DNA from: Mycobacterium sp. PSTR-4-N | GTDB lineage: Bacteria; Actinomycetota; Actinomycetes; Mycobacteriales; Mycobacteriaceae | Assembly (NCBI RefSeq): GCF_022348085.1 | Contig: NZ_JAKRFN010000003.1 | Span: 124,001 to 188,000 of the forward strand | Direction of reading: 5' to 3' | Length of the DNA stretch: 64,000 nt | Part shown: piece by piece, positions 38,202 to 51,733 of the stretch | How the letters are laid out: the number at the start of each line of letters is the position of its first letter | Position numbering within the stretch: position 1 is the stretch's first letter | Position numbers and translations under genes: made by a program | The notes under the pieces: model-generated | The model's input: only the letters and a program-made list of their open reading frames with translations | Database searches by the model: none | Told to the model about the DNA's origin: nothing

Positions 38202-39188
38202 CTAAGGATTTGCCGGGGCCTCAGCGGCGGCCAGGATCTGCTGGGCAGCAAGCGTCGGCGTCAGCTCGCCGTCGCGCACCGCGCGCTCCACGTCGGCCCG
38301 GATCTCGCGCACCCCGGGATGCGACAACACCCGGTCGAGCACGGCGTCGCGCACCATCGACCAGGTCCATTCCACCTGCTGAGTGCGCCGCCGGGCCTCG
38401 AACTCCCCCGCCTCGGTCAGCACGTCCCGGTGCCGCAGCACCGTCGCCCACATCTCCTGCAGCCCCGTGCCTTCCAGTGCGCTCATGGTGAGAACCGGCG
38501 GGCGCCACAGGGTTTCGCGGGGATAGAGCAAACGGATCGCGCCTGCGAGCTCACGCGCGGCGGCTTTCGCCTCGACCGCGTGTTCGCCGTCGGCCTTGTT
38601 CACCACAACGACGTCGGCGAGCTCCAGAACCCCCTTCTTGATGCCCTGTAGCGAATCGCCGGTGCGTGCCAGCGTCAGGAACACGAACGTATCCACCATG
38701 TTGGCGACGGTCACCTCGGACTGCCCGACGCCGACGGTCTCCACCAGGATCACGTCGTAGCCGGCCGCCTCCAGCAGCACGATGGTCTCGCGGGTGGCCT
38801 TCGCGACGCCGCCGAGCGTCCCTGAGGTCGGCGACGGGCGGATGTAGGCGTCCGGGTGCACAGCCAGCCGCGCCATCCGGGTCTTGTCGCCGAGGATCGA
38901 GCCGCCCGTCCGGGTCGACGACGGATCGACGGCCAGCACCGCGACGCGATGGCCCTGCTCGATCAGGTATATGCCCAGCGCTTCGATGGTCGTCGACTTG
39001 CCCACGCCGGGCACACCGGTGATGCCGACGTGCAGGGCGCTGCCGGCATCGGGCATCAGTTCGAGCAGCAACTCCTGGGCGCGCTCGCGATGATCGGCGC
39101 GGGTCGACTCGACCAGCGTGATCGCCCGCGCGAGTGCCGAGCGGTCACCGCCGCGCAGCGCCGCAGCAAGTTCGACGGGTGAGCTCAT
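38202..39188 (-). CDS. meaB: Methylmalonyl-CoA mutase-associated GTPase MeaB
   Basis: 328 residues, G3E-family P-loop GTPase. Walker A is GVPGVGKST at residues 58-66; the NKAD base-recognition motif and LVETVGVGQSE switch region are present. It gates delivery of adenosylcobalamin to, and removal of damaged cofactor from, methylmalonyl-CoA mutase. Older annotations call it ArgK. Its ATG directly abuts the mutB stop codon (no gap), completing the mutA-mutB-meaB operon. Confidence 0.95.
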   Translation of the reverse strand: MSSPVELAAALRGGDRSALARAITLVESTRADHRERAQELLLELMPDAGSALHVGITGVPGVGKSTTIEALGIYLIEQGHRVAVLAVDPSSTRTGGSILGDKTRMARLAVHPDAYIRPSPTSGTLGGVAKATRETIVLLEAAGYDVILVETVGVGQSEVTVANMVDTFVFLTLARTGDSLQGIKKGVLELADVVVVNKADGEHAVEAKAAARELAGAIRLLYPRETLWRPPVLTMSALEGTGLQEMWATVLRHRDVLTEAGEFEARRRTQQVEWTWSMVRDAVLDRVLSHPGVREIRADVERAVRDGELTPTLAAQQILAAAEAPANP

Positions 39189-41449
<2,261 letters not shown>

Positions 41450-41453
<4 letters not shown>

Positions 41454-43312
41454 GCCCCCAATCGGGTCAGCAGATCCGACAGAACGGACACCGCGTCGAT
41501 CTTGGCCGTGACGTAGCCGTCGGGTTTGATGTCGGCATCGGCGACCGCCTTCTCCGGGCCCGCCATCAGAATGTGGCGCACCCCAGCGGCGCGAGCGGCG
41601 GCCACCGCGTCGGCCACCTCCTGCCCGTATCGGGCGTCGGTACCGCACAGAATCGCGACCTCGGTGGAGCCCGCCGCGGCGATCGCGGCGGCCACCCCAT
41701 CGGCGGTGACCGGCCCGGGATTCACTGCGTCGATGCCGCCGGCTGCGAGCAGGTTCGCCGCGAACGTGGTGCGGATGTTGTGTTCGGCCAGCGGGCCCAG
41801 CGGGAGCAGCACTGCGGCGGGCCGGGCCCCGGTGCGAGCCAGGAACGCATCGGAGCGGTCCCGCAGCGCCTCGAAGTGCGCTGCGTAGCGGTGCACGGTC
41901 GGCAACGGATTGCCTTGCGGGAGCGGCATTTCGGCGAGATTGGGGAACTCGTTGACGCCGGTGACCGCGGTGCGCCGATGGGCGATGTCGACGTCACGCC
42001 GCTGGGCGACCTCGGCGATGCGGGCGCGCACGTGGTCGCGTGCCGCCTCGAAACCGCCACCGGCTTCGATCTCCTGGAAGGCGCGCCAGGCCGACTCGGC
42101 CACGCTTCGGGTGAGGTCCTCCACGAACCACGAGCCGGCGGCCGGGTCGAGGACGCGCCCGAGGTGTGATTCCTCGAGCAACAACAACTGGGTGTTGCGG
42201 GCGATGCGCCGTGCGAACGTCCGCGCCGTACCGGGGTATCCGCCGTCGATCGCGACGTCGAACGGGTGCACCAGCACGGTGTCCGCTCCCCCGACGCCGG
42301 CTCCGAACGCCGCGACCGTGGTCCGCAACATGTTCACCCAGGGATCACGCTGCGCCATCATCGGCAGCGAGGTGACCGCGTGGACCGTGGCGGCCCCGGC
42401 CTCGGGCGCGCCGGCCACGGCGGCCACGCGAGCCCAGAGTTGCCGCACCGCACGGAGTTTGGCGATCGTCATGAATTGGTCGTCGTCGGCGGCGACACGG
42501 AAGGAGATCTGGCGCAGCGCGGTCGCGACGGGCAGGCCGGCGTCGAGCAGTGCCCGCAGGTAGGCCACGCCCGCACCGATCGCGGCACCGAGCTCCCAGG
42601 ACGCGTTGGCGCCGAGGTCGTGCAGGGCCGGTCCGTCGACGGTGACCGCGCGCACGTGCCCGTCGAAATCCTGTGCCGCGGCCTGCGCGACAGCGGTCAC
42701 CTCCGCCAGGGTGGGCGCCGCGCGATCAGCCAGCGGCGCGAGCAGCGGATCACCACCGAGGTCCACCGACAGGCGGGACCGCTGGTCCTCGTCGAGGCCT
42801 GTCAGCATCCCGAGCAGCGTCTCGGCGGTGGTGCGGTACACCGGCCCGGCGCCGGCGACCTCCACGACGATCGGCACCAGATCCAGGTAGACGCCGGCGA
42901 GCACGCGGGCCAGGTCGGCCGGGTCGATTACCCCCTGGCCTGAGTCTGCGCGGCCCACGCGCAGCGACAGCGCGCTGACGCCTTCGGTCAACGCGAGCAG
43001 GATCGCACCGTTGACCTCGTCGTCACTCGATCCGTCAGCCGGGAACACCTCGGCGACCTTCCAGCCCGACTTGACGTCGCGCAGCGCGTCACCGCCTCGG
43101 ACGTACGGCCAGCGCCCCGGCAGCGCGGGTTCGGGCAGCTCGTCGGCCTCGCTGTAGAGCGGACGGATCGGGAAGCCCTCGTAGGTGTCCGAGTCGAGCG
43201 CCCGCTCCGGCTCAGCACCCAACTCGGCCGGATCGCGGCGGCTGGACTTCGCCAGCACACCCGCCACCGCAGAACGCCATCGGTCGACATCGCCCGTTGT
43301 CTGCACAGCCAT
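41450..43312 (-). CDS. mutA: Methylmalonyl-CoA mutase small (beta) subunit
   Basis: 620 residues. It shares the barrel fold of MutB but lacks the DxHxxG cobalamin motif in its C-terminal domain, as is normal for this non-catalytic subunit of the heterodimer. The block [26 protein letters not shown] is typical. First gene of mutA-mutB-meaB. No riboswitch (for example a cobalamin riboswitch) is seen in the 69-bp divergent region toward the TVP38 gene. Confidence 0.95.
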
Positions 43313-43367
43313 CAGGCTAAATGATGTTCCTCACGTCGGTGCCGAGAGGTGATCACCGCCCTACCCG

Positions 43368-43373
43368 TAGGGT
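43368..43373 (+). promoter_or_regulatory. -10 element of the TVP38-family gene
   Basis: TAGGGT lies eight bases before GTG 43382, with no ribosome site, suggesting a leaderless or near-leaderless mRNA. Confidence 0.55.
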
Positions 43374-43381
43374 GGAAAGCC

Positions 43382-44179
43382 GTGAAACCCGTCGTCAGCG
43401 CGCTGCGCACCGTGCCGGCGACCGTGCTCGCCACGCTGCGGGCGATGCCTCGGACCCGGCTGCTGGCGATGATCGGCACCGGTGTGATCCTCGTCGCAGT
43501 CGTGCTGCTGGTACCGCTACCCACCGCCGTGCAACTGCGCGACTGGGCCACTTCCCTCGGCGCCTGGTTCCCGCTGGCGTTTCTGGCCGCCCACGTGGTG
43601 GTGACGGTGTTCCCGTTCCCCCGCACGGCGTTCACCCTCGCCGCAGGCCTGCTGTTCGGGCCCTATCTCGGCATCCCGTTGGCCGTCGTGGCGAGCACGC
43701 TCAGCGCCGTACTCGCCGTGGCGCTGGTACGTGCCGCCGGCTGGCAGCTGGCCACGCTGGTCAGCCACCCGAAGGTCGACGCGCTCGACGCGCGGCTGCG
43801 CGAGCGCGGCTGGGTCGCCGTGATGGCCATGCGGATGATCCCGGCCGTGCCGTTCTCGGTGCTGAACTACGCAGCGGGAGCCTCCGCGGTGCGCCTGCTG
43901 CCCTACACCCTGGCCACGATCGCAGGCCTGCTGCCAGGCACCGCCGCGGTCGTCGTGCTCGGCGACGCGTTGACCGGCAACGTCAGCCCGCTGCTGTTCG
44001 TGGTGTCGTTCAGTACGGCCGCACTCGGGGTGGCCGGCCTCATCTTCGAGGTGCGGTCCCATCGCCGGGCGGCGGACCCTGCACCGTCATCGCCCCGAAC
44101 AACACGAGAAACGACGACGCCGCCGCCAGCCCCGGACTCCAGTCCTTCGCCCGGACGTGGGCACCGACCGCCAGCGTGA
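43382..44179 (+). CDS. TVP38/TMEM64-family membrane protein (Rv1491c type)
   Basis: 265 residues. Six or so hydrophobic helices with the family core FPFPRTAFTLAAGLLFGPYLG and RMIPAVPFSVLNYAAGA (DedA/VTT superfamily). Related proteins are scramblases or transport small solutes; the role here is unknown. GTG 43382 is chosen from the TAGGGT -10; an upstream ATG at 43349 would put coding over this promoter. The last ~45 residues are a proline/serine-rich tail that overlaps the DoxX gene on the other strand by 140 bp. Confidence 0.85.
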   Translation: MKPVVSALRTVPATVLATLRAMPRTRLLAMIGTGVILVAVVLLVPLPTAVQLRDWATSLGAWFPLAFLAAHVVVTVFPFPRTAFTLAAGLLFGPYLGIPLAVVASTLSAVLAVALVRAAGWQLATLVSHPKVDALDARLRERGWVAVMAMRMIPAVPFSVLNYAAGASAVRLLPYTLATIAGLLPGTAAVVVLGDALTGNVSPLLFVVSFSTAALGVAGLIFEVRSHRRAADPAPSSPRTTRETTTPPPAPDSSPSPGRGHRPPA

Positions 44180-44426
44180 AGTACACCGTCAACATGAACG
44201 TCGTCAGCCTGGCCAGCGCAGGGAACCGGTACACCGACAGCAGCCCCACCGCGGACGCGGCCTTGACGATCGGCAGCACCGGGCGCACGTTCTCGGGCAG
44301 GCCCACGGCGTCGAGGGCCGCACGCACGGGCGCGATCGGGCCGATGCAGGCCACGGCGTCGCCGGCCTGCAGCGCCGCCAGGACGGCATAGGCCCGCCGC
44401 GAGTGCAGCACCGCCGCCGCGGTCAC
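44040..44426 (-). CDS. DoxX-family membrane protein
   Basis: 128 residues with four hydrophobic segments (~5-25, 45-62, 66-83 and 95-113), a DoxX-like pattern (RAYAVLAALQAGDAVAC and FPALARLTTFMLTVYF). DoxX proteins associate with redox or sulfur metabolism in mycobacteria; no specific role can be read. GTG 44426 overlaps the SPFH gene stop (GTGA), so it is the third gene of NfeD-SPFH-DoxX. Its 3' third lies opposite the tail of the TVP38 gene. Confidence 0.72.
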   Translation of the reverse strand: MTAAAVLHSRRAYAVLAALQAGDAVACIGPIAPVRAALDAVGLPENVRPVLPIVKAASAVGLLSVYRFPALARLTTFMLTVYFTLAVGAHVRAKDWSPGLAAASSFLVLFGAMTVQGPPPGDGTAPRR

Positions 44427-45640
44427 TGGTCGCCCGCGCCGTGCCGCGGCGCCGCCTGCTGGGTGTAATCGGTGGCCGGGGGCTGCGTCTGTTGCGACAG
44501 CGGCGGATACTGCGGCCCGGCGCCGAGCGAGCCCGCGACCGGGGTGCGCGCCTCGGCGACCGCCTGGGCCACCGCCTGCGCGATCTCCGGGTCGGTCTGG
44601 GTGTTGAACCACTCCGCCACCTCGGCAGAGTCATCCTCCGGCTTGGCCAGGTCGTCCTCCACCGGCGAGGGCTGGTAGCGGAACACGCCGTCGTCGCCGG
44701 GGGCGCCGAGCAGCTTCGTGAACCCTTGCAGCGCCGACCCGAAGTCGCTGGGCACCACCCAGACCTTGTTCGCCTCCCCCTTGGCCATCAGCGGCAGCGT
44801 CTGCAGGTACTGGTAGGCCAGCAGCTCGGGGGTGGGCCGGCCCGCCTTGATCGCGGCGAACGTCTTCTCGATTGCCTTGGCCTGACCCTGCGCCTGCAGG
44901 TACTGCGCGGCGCGTTCACCCTGCGCGCGCAGCATGCGGGACTGCCGGTCAGCCTCGGCGGCCAGGATCGCGGCCTGCTTGGCACCCTCGGCGGCGAGGA
45001 TCTGCGCCTGCTTCTGCCCTTCGGCCTGCTTGATCGACGCTTCCCGATTGCCCTCGGCGGTCAGGATCATGGCGCGCTTCTCCCGGTCGGCGCGCATCTG
45101 CTTCTCCATCGAGTCCTGGATCGACGGCGGCGGATCGATGCTGCGCAGTTCGACGCGGGCGACGCGCAGCCCCCACCGGCCGGTGGCCTCGTCGAGAACG
45201 CCGCGCAACTGACCGTTGATCGAGTCACGCGAGGTCAGCGTCTGCTCCAGCGTCATCCCGCCGACGACGTTACGCAGTGTCGTCGTGGTCAGCTGCTCGA
45301 CGCCGACGATGTAGTTGCTGATCTGATAGACGGCGGCCTGGGGGTTGGTGACCTGGAAGTACACCACCGTGTCGATGTTGACCGTCAAGTTGTCCTCGGT
45401 GATCACCGGCTGCGGCGGGAACGAGACGACGCGCTCCCGCAGATCGACTCGGGCGCGAATCTTGTCCACGAACGGCAGCAGCAACGTCAGCTGCCCCGAC
45501 ACCGTCTTGCTGTATCGGCCCAATCGCTCGATCACCGCGGCCTCGGCCTGCGGGATCAGCGCGACCGACTTCGCGACGATGATGATCGCGAACACCACCA
45601 GCACCGCGAGGAGAACCAGACCTGCAATCGCACCGTCCAC
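44423..45640 (-). CDS. SPFH/band-7 (stomatin-like, QmcA type) membrane protein (Rv1488 type)
   Basis: 405 residues. One N-terminal helix (~5-25), an SPFH domain (~28-185; RLGRYSKTVSGQLTLLLPFVDKI), a long alanine/glutamate/glutamine-rich coiled coil (~190-270; AEGQKQAQILAAEGAKQAAILAAEA) and a proline/glutamine-rich disordered tail. SPFH proteins form ring-shaped membrane microdomains that hold proteases or other partners. GTG 45640 has GAAGGAG five bases upstream. It follows the NfeD gene by 12 bp, a pairing conserved across bacteria. Confidence 0.92.
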   Translation of the reverse strand: MDGAIAGLVLLAVLVVFAIIIVAKSVALIPQAEAAVIERLGRYSKTVSGQLTLLLPFVDKIRARVDLRERVVSFPPQPVITEDNLTVNIDTVVYFQVTNPQAAVYQISNYIVGVEQLTTTTLRNVVGGMTLEQTLTSRDSINGQLRGVLDEATGRWGLRVARVELRSIDPPPSIQDSMEKQMRADREKRAMILTAEGNREASIKQAEGQKQAQILAAEGAKQAAILAAEADRQSRMLRAQGERAAQYLQAQGQAKAIEKTFAAIKAGRPTPELLAYQYLQTLPLMAKGEANKVWVVPSDFGSALQGFTKLLGAPGDDGVFRYQPSPVEDDLAKPEDDSAEVAEWFNTQTDPEIAQAVAQAVAEARTPVAGSLGAGPQYPPLSQQTQPPATDYTQQAAPRHGAGDQ

Positions 45641-45652
45641 TGTGACTCCTTC

Positions 45653-46087
45653 TCAAGCGATCTTGGACACGACCGCGGTGGCGCCGTCGATGTGCACGAC
45701 GGTCACCTGGTCGCCGGGTTCATAGACATCGTTCTCGTTGTAGGGCCGGGCCGTCCAGACCTCGCCGGCCAGCTTCACCTGCCCGGCGTCCCGAGCGACC
45801 CGGTCGAGCACCAGCGCGCTCTTGCCCTCGAGGGCCCTGACCGGTTCCGGCAGTCCCGTGCCCGCGTGCATGCGGCGGCGCAACGCCGGGCGGACCCCCA
45901 CCAGCAGCAGCACCGACACCACGAGGAAGACCAGCCCGTCGGCCCACACCGGCCAGTCCAGCAGCCAGCTCGACCCCGCGGCGGCCAGCGCGCCGCCGCT
46001 GAGCATCAACAGGAACAGATCACCCGTCAGCGCTTCGGCGCCGGCCAACGCCAGTGCTGCGATCAGCCAGATCAGCGGTACGGGCAT
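45653..46087 (-). CDS. NfeD-family membrane protein (Rv1487 type)
   Basis: 144 residues. Three helices (to ~75) and a C-terminal OB-fold domain ([24 protein letters not shown]). NfeD proteins work with the SPFH partner encoded next. ATG 46087 lies six bases after TAGTCT on the minus strand, so it is leaderless. First in NfeD-SPFH-DoxX. Confidence 0.92.
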   Translation of the reverse strand: MPVPLIWLIAALALAGAEALTGDLFLLMLSGGALAAAGSSWLLDWPVWADGLVFLVVSVLLLVGVRPALRRRMHAGTGLPEPVRALEGKSALVLDRVARDAGQVKLAGEVWTARPYNENDVYEPGDQVTVVHIDGATAVVSKIA

Positions 46088-46093
46088 ACCAAA

Positions 46094-46099
46094 AGACTA
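46094..46099 (-). promoter_or_regulatory. -10 element of the NfeD operon
   Basis: TAGTCT on the minus strand, six bases before ATG 46087; leaderless start expected. Confidence 0.65.
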
Positions 46100-46146
46100 A
46101 CGCGCAACCGGCTACAGGAGCTGCTAACAACTACACTGCAGCCATC

Positions 46147-47004
46147 ATGTGGTGTCCCAGTGTTTCGCTGTCCGTGTGGGCCAACTCCTGGCTGGCCGGT
46201 GTCGCCGCGCCCGACGACGTGTTGGACGCGTTATCCCAATGGACGCAATCCCATTCGGTCACCGCCTACGATTCCGTGGCCGCCAATCGGACCGGGCTGC
46301 CGTGGCCGGATCTGGACAATGCGGGCGTCATGTCGCTGCTGCAGACGATGCGGACGGTGGCCCGGCCCGCGAGCGCTCAGCCCGCGATAGCGCTGGCCCT
46401 GCCGGTGCCCGGGGACGTCCGGGGCTTGCCGCCGGGCACCCAGTTCGGCCGCGACGCCATCGCCGTCGGCGAGGCGATCATCGTCGGTGACGTCCGCGCT
46501 GCGATCGGTGTGGTGCCCGACTTCGAGTACCTCGACGAGTACACCGACTCGGTCGACGAGGACGAGTTCGAGCCCGAGTTGTGCGGCCTGTCCTGGACCG
46601 TCTACTCGCTCGATCGTGCGCCGATGAGCTCGCACACCGACCTCGGCGAGGCCGAGTACACCCTGCGTGACGCCGTCCGGTCGGCCGCCGACGCCCTGGT
46701 GTCGCTCCGCGCCGGAGCGACGGGCGCCGACGTCGCCGATCCGCGTCGCCTCGTCGAGCAGGTGCTCGAATCCACACGCGCGCACCGCATTCCAGACCAC
46801 GCACCCGAGCGGGCGGTCCGGGTGCTGGAGAATGCGGCACACGTCGATGCGATCATCACCGTGAGCTCCGGGTTGCTTCCCATCGGGCAGAGTTCATCGG
46901 AGGTCCAGTTGGCCACCGATGCCCTGCGTCCGCTGACCGCGGTGGTCCGCTCGGCGCGACTGGCCGCCGTCGACGCGATCCTGCAGTCGGCCTGGCGACC
47001 CTAG
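46147..47004 (+). CDS. Conserved mycobacterial protein (Rv1486c type)
   Basis: 285 residues, soluble, acidic, without a signal peptide or membrane helix. It is recognised by position and sequence type as the Rv1486c protein found between NfeD and ferrochelatase genes in mycobacteria. No catalytic motif is evident. ATG 46147 has a TACACT -10 (46132-46137) about nine bases upstream. Its stop overlaps that of hemH in a shared CTAG. Function unknown. Confidence 0.8.
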   Translation: MWCPSVSLSVWANSWLAGVAAPDDVLDALSQWTQSHSVTAYDSVAANRTGLPWPDLDNAGVMSLLQTMRTVARPASAQPAIALALPVPGDVRGLPPGTQFGRDAIAVGEAIIVGDVRAAIGVVPDFEYLDEYTDSVDEDEFEPELCGLSWTVYSLDRAPMSSHTDLGEAEYTLRDAVRSAADALVSLRAGATGADVADPRRLVEQVLESTRAHRIPDHAPERAVRVLENAAHVDAIITVSSGLLPIGQSSSEVQLATDALRPLTAVVRSARLAAVDAILQSAWRP

Positions 47005-48023
47005 GAACTACTGCAGTTCGGCGTGCACAGTGCGCCGTTGACGCTGCACCCGTACCCCGGCACCGGGTCGGGCCCCTCGACACGCGCGGTGGGCAGGCCG
47101 CGAACCACCTCGTCCATCAGATCGACCGCCAGGCGCGCGAATCGCGGACTGCTGTTGGGTGTCGTGGCCCGCGCCAGCGCGATCCCGGCCGCGTCGGCCT
47201 GCTCCGCCAGTTCGCTGTCGAGGTCCCACACGACCTCGATGTGATCGGCGACGAAGCCGACCGGGCAGACGATCACGGCCTTCGTGCCGGCCTGCGCCAG
47301 GCTGTCGAGGTGGTCGCCGACATCGGGTTCCAGCCACGGCACCTGCGGCGGGCCCGAGCGCGACTGCCACACCTGGTCGAAATCGGCGTAGCCGGCGGCG
47401 GCCGCGATCAATCGAGAGGCGTAGCCGACCTGGCGTTCGTAGAGATCCGGGCCGCATCGGTTGGCCGCACGCAGCGGAATCGAGTGCGCGGTGAACACCA
47501 GACGCGCGTCGTCCCGCAGTTCCCCGGGCAGCGTGGCGGCGGCGTCGCGGATCGCGTCGGCGAACATCTCGATTAGCAGCGGATGGTCGAAGTACTGACG
47601 CAGCTTGGTCAGCTGCGGCGCTTCCGGGCCGGTAGCGGCGCGGGCGCGGGCGATGTCCTCCTGGTACTGGGTGCAGCCGGAGTAGCCACCCCAAGCCGAG
47701 GTGGAGAACACCGCAGCACGACGAATTCCGTTGTCGCGCATCTGTGCAACGGTGTCTTCGACGAACGGGTGCCAGTTGCGGTTGCCGAAGTAGACCGGGA
47801 CGTCCGTGCCGCGCCGGGCGAGCTCGGCCTCGATCGCGGTGATCAGATCCCGGTTGATGCCGTTGATCGGCGACACCCCACCGAAATGCAGGTAGTGCTC
47901 GGCGACGCTGGCCAGCCGCTCCCGCGGGATGCCGCGGCCCCGAGTGACGTTCTCCAGGAACGGCATCACCTGGTCGGGGCCTTCCGGCCCCCCGAAGGAG
48001 AGCAGGAGCAGCGCGTCAAACAT
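47001..48023 (-). CDS. hemH: Ferrochelatase (coproporphyrin ferrochelatase)
   Basis: 340 residues. It inserts Fe2+ into the porphyrin; actinobacteria use coproporphyrin III (CpfC) and finish by decarboxylation. Motifs: [14 protein letters not shown] at the start, FTAHSIP with the catalytic His, and a cysteine-rich end ([13 protein letters not shown]) that with one inner Cys binds the [2Fe-2S] cluster typical of actinobacterial enzymes. It follows inhA by 12 bp, so it is part of fabG1-inhA-hemH (hemZ in M. tuberculosis). Confidence 0.96.
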   Translation of the reverse strand: MFDALLLLSFGGPEGPDQVMPFLENVTRGRGIPRERLASVAEHYLHFGGVSPINGINRDLITAIEAELARRGTDVPVYFGNRNWHPFVEDTVAQMRDNGIRRAAVFSTSAWGGYSGCTQYQEDIARARAATGPEAPQLTKLRQYFDHPLLIEMFADAIRDAAATLPGELRDDARLVFTAHSIPLRAANRCGPDLYERQVGYASRLIAAAAGYADFDQVWQSRSGPPQVPWLEPDVGDHLDSLAQAGTKAVIVCPVGFVADHIEVVWDLDSELAEQADAAGIALARATTPNSSPRFARLAVDLMDEVVRGLPTARVEGPDPVPGYGCSVNGALCTPNCSSS

Positions 48024-48035
48024 GGCGGTGTCCCG

Positions 48036-48845
48036 TCACAGCAGCTGGGTGCTCGCCCCGCCGTCGGCGAAGATGATCGTCCCCGTCGTCGCCGGCAACC
48101 AGTCGGACAGCAGCGCGCACACCGTTTTGGCGACCGGCGTCGGGTCCTTCATGTTCCAGCCCAGCGGCGCCCGCTGATCCCAGCCCTCCTCGAGGAGCTG
48201 CATCTGCGCGCCGGCCTCCTCGCCGAGCGCGCCGCCGACGATCGCGCTCATCGCCAGGGTCCGGATCGGGCCTGCGGCAACCAGATTGGAGCGCACGCCG
48301 ACCTTGCCGGCCTCGCGGGCGACGAAGCGGTTCACCGATTCCAGCGCGCTCTTGGCGACCGTCATCCAGTTGTAGGCCGGCATCGCCCGAGTCGGGTCGA
48401 AGTCCATGCCCACGATGCCGCCGCCCGGATTCATGATCGGCAACACGGCCTTGGCGAGCGACGCATACGAGTACGCGGAGATGTGGATGCCCTTGGCGAC
48501 GTCTTCGTAGGGCGCGTCGAAGAACGGGTTGATGCCCATGCCGGTCTGGGGCATGAAGCCGATGGAGTGCACCACGCCGTCGATCTTGTTGCCGTCACCG
48601 ATCTCGGCGGTGATCCGGTCGGCGAGCGTGTCGAGATGCTCGGAGTTCTGCACGTCGAGCTCGATCAGGGGCGCCGGGTTCGGCAGCCGGTCGGCGATGC
48701 GGCGGATCAGCTTCATCCGGTCGAAGCCGGTGAGCACCAGTTCCGCGCCCGCCTCCTGGGCGACCTTGGCGATGTAGAACGCGATCGAGCTGTCGGTGAT
48801 GATGCCGGTGACGAGGATCCGCTTGCCCTCTAGAAGTCCTGCCAT
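48036..48845 (-). CDS. inhA: NADH-dependent enoyl-ACP reductase
   Basis: 269 residues, exactly the length of mycobacterial InhA. It reduces trans-2-enoyl-ACP in FAS-II, the mycolic acid elongation cycle, and is the isoniazid target. The short-chain-dehydrogenase Rossmann motif is [12 protein letters not shown]. Tyr158 and Lys165 are in YNWMTVAK, and residues linked to isoniazid resistance have the susceptible form (Ile21, Ser94). The ATG at 48845 is 20 bp after fabG1. Confidence 0.98.
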   Translation of the reverse strand: MAGLLEGKRILVTGIITDSSIAFYIAKVAQEAGAELVLTGFDRMKLIRRIADRLPNPAPLIELDVQNSEHLDTLADRITAEIGDGNKIDGVVHSIGFMPQTGMGINPFFDAPYEDVAKGIHISAYSYASLAKAVLPIMNPGGGIVGMDFDPTRAMPAYNWMTVAKSALESVNRFVAREAGKVGVRSNLVAAGPIRTLAMSAIVGGALGEEAGAQMQLLEEGWDQRAPLGWNMKDPTPVAKTVCALLSDWLPATTGTIIFADGGASTQLL

Positions 48846-48865
48846 GGTTGTCTTCCTCTTCTGTT

Positions 48866-49633
<768 letters not shown>

Positions 49634-49684
49634 CTAGTGCCTGGCCGGCTCGACCTCGAAATCGGCTCCGGCGCCGCGCGTCGC

Positions 49685-50695
49685 TCAGAGAGGCATCCTG
49701 CGGTTGATCAGCAGCGCGCACACCGCGGCGGCGGCCGCCAGCAACGTGCCCAGCCGGAGCCATCCGGCCGAGGCGTCGCCGCGGGTGGTTTCGTAGCCGA
49801 TCTGCTCCTGCAGGGTGGTGTACACCCGGTTCAGCTCGTCCAGATTCGACGCGGTGTAGGAGTCGCCGCCGGAGAGCGAGGCGATCTTCTTGAGCATGTC
49901 GTCGTCGACGGGGACGTCGACGCGCTCGCCGTTGACCTCGACCGAACCGCTGGGCGTGCCGAACGCGATCGTGGAGATCGGCACGCCCTGATCCTTGGAG
50001 GCACGGGCGGCGGTGAAGGCGCCCTTCGGATTGTCCGGGTTCGCCGGCACCGTCTCCTTGCCGTCGGAGAACAACACGATGTGGGCCGGCGGCGGCGCGT
50101 CGCCGCCACCGATCACCGCGCCGACGGTGTTGATCGCCGTCAACGCCGTGAGGATGGCCTCGCCCGTAGCGGTCCGGTCGGCCACCTGGAGGCTGTCGAT
50201 CGCCCGCTTGCTGGCGTCCCGGTTGGTCGTCGGCGAGACCAGCACCGTCGCGGTGCCCGCGTAGGAGATCACGCCGAGGTTGATGCCGGGGGTGAGCTCG
50301 TCGACGAACTTCTTCGATGCCGCCTGCGCGGCGGCCAGGCGGTTGGGTTCGACGTCGTTGGCCATCATCGATTGGGACACGTCGATCACCAGCATCACCA
50401 CCGCACGGTTGCGCGGGATCCGTTCGTCCTGGGTGGGGCCCGCCAGCGCGATCGCGAACACCAGCAGCGCGACCGCCATCAGCGCGGGCGCCACGTGTCG
50501 GCGGCGGCCCAGGCGCCGCGGGGACACGCTGTCGAGCAGATCGGTGTTGGCGAACCGCTCCAGCCGCTTGCGCGCCGACATCTGCATCAGCACGTACAGC
50601 CCGACGAGGGCGGCGGCGACGATCAGGAAGAACACCAACCACCACAGGTGCTGGAAACCCGTCAGCGACAAGGGGCCCAGGAGGGGAAGGGTCAT
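49685..50695 (-). CDS. VWA-domain membrane protein (BatA/Rv1481 type), copy 1
   Basis: 336 residues. Two N-terminal helices (DUF1194/BatA-like, ~10-75), a von Willebrand A domain with MIDAS motif D-x-S-x-S (VIDVSQSM), and one C-terminal helix. With MoxR1 and the DUF58 protein it forms the MoxR-type chaperone/metal-insertion module. ATG 50695 overlaps the stop of its upstream paralogue (ATGA). It is about 60-70% similar to that neighbour by eye, indicating a tandem duplication. Confidence 0.9.
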   Translation of the reverse strand: MTLPLLGPLSLTGFQHLWWLVFFLIVAAALVGLYVLMQMSARKRLERFANTDLLDSVSPRRLGRRRHVAPALMAVALLVFAIALAGPTQDERIPRNRAVVMLVIDVSQSMMANDVEPNRLAAAQAASKKFVDELTPGINLGVISYAGTATVLVSPTTNRDASKRAIDSLQVADRTATGEAILTALTAINTVGAVIGGGDAPPPAHIVLFSDGKETVPANPDNPKGAFTAARASKDQGVPISTIAFGTPSGSVEVNGERVDVPVDDDMLKKIASLSGGDSYTASNLDELNRVYTTLQEQIGYETTRGDASAGWLRLGTLLAAAAAVCALLINRRMPL

Positions 50696-51699
50696 CCCGG
50701 CAGCCTCCGATTCAGCAGCAGCGCCGCCAGCGCGGCGACGGCCAGGATCAGCGCCCCGATCCGGAGCCAGCCGACGCTCGCGTCGCCCTTGACGGTCTCG
50801 TAGCCGATCTGTTCCTGGAGGTTGGTGAACACGCCCTTGAGCTGCTCCAGTGTGGATGCGGTGTAGGAGTCGCCCCCGGAGAGCTCACCGATCTTGGCCA
50901 GCATCTCGTCGTCGACCGGAACGGGCTGGCGCTGATCGTTGATCTCGACGTAGCCGTACGGGGTGCCGAACGACACCGTCGAGATCGGGACACCCTGGTC
51001 CTTGGCGGTGCGCGCAGCCGTGTAGGCGCCTTTGGGCGCATCCGGGTTCGACGGCACGGTCTCCTTGCCGTCCGACATCAGCACGATCCGCGCCGGCGGC
51101 GGGCCGTCCCCACCGCCGAGGACCGCGCCGACGGTCGCAATGGCCTGCAGCGCGGTGAAGATGCCCTCACCGGTCGCGGTGCGATCGGCGAGCTGCAGCC
51201 GGTCGATCGCGCTCTTGGCCGCCTCCCGGTTGACCGACGGCGACACCAGGACAGTCGCGGTGCCCGCGTAGGCGATCAGACCGAGATTGATGCCCGGCGT
51301 GAGCTGGTCGGCGAACTGCTTGGCCGCCTCCTGCGCGGCGATCAGGCGGCTGGGCGCCACATCGGTGGCGCGCATGGACTGCGACACGTCGATCACCAGC
51401 ATGACCACGGCCCGGTTGCGGGGGATCCGCACGTCGTTGGTCGGCGCGGCCATCGCGGTCGTCAACGACACCAGCGCGAGAACCAGCAGGATCGCGGGTA
51501 GGTGCCGCCACCGCCGCGGCTTGGCGGGCGCCACGGTCTCGAGCAGTTCCATGTTGGCGAACCGCAGCATCCGCCGCTGCCGGCGGCGCTGCACGACGAC
51601 GTAGAGCGCGACGAGCGCAGCGACCGCGATCAGGAACAGGAAGAACCACGGGTGCTTGAAGCCCGACAGCGAGGTCGGACCGAGCAGGGGCAGAGTCAT
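50692..51699 (-). CDS. VWA-domain membrane protein (BatA/Rv1481 type), copy 2
   Basis: 335 residues with the same layout as the next gene: N-terminal helices, VWA domain with DVSQS MIDAS motif, terminal helix. The tail and the [24 protein letters not shown] blocks are nearly the same in both copies, while the surface sequences differ. M. tuberculosis has a single gene here; M. smegmatis also has two. It follows the DUF58 gene by 34 bp. Confidence 0.9.
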   Translation of the reverse strand: MTLPLLGPTSLSGFKHPWFFLFLIAVAALVALYVVVQRRRQRRMLRFANMELLETVAPAKPRRWRHLPAILLVLALVSLTTAMAAPTNDVRIPRNRAVVMLVIDVSQSMRATDVAPSRLIAAQEAAKQFADQLTPGINLGLIAYAGTATVLVSPSVNREAAKSAIDRLQLADRTATGEGIFTALQAIATVGAVLGGGDGPPPARIVLMSDGKETVPSNPDAPKGAYTAARTAKDQGVPISTVSFGTPYGYVEINDQRQPVPVDDEMLAKIGELSGGDSYTASTLEQLKGVFTNLQEQIGYETVKGDASVGWLRIGALILAVAALAALLLNRRLPG

Positions 51700-51733
51700 A
51701 CGAGGCGGGGCTTTCGGTCGTCTCGGCTCGGGC

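Noticed and set aside
43313..43381. Cobalamin riboswitch before mutA
   Set aside because: The region is only 69 bp, too short, and shows none of the conserved B12-box bases.
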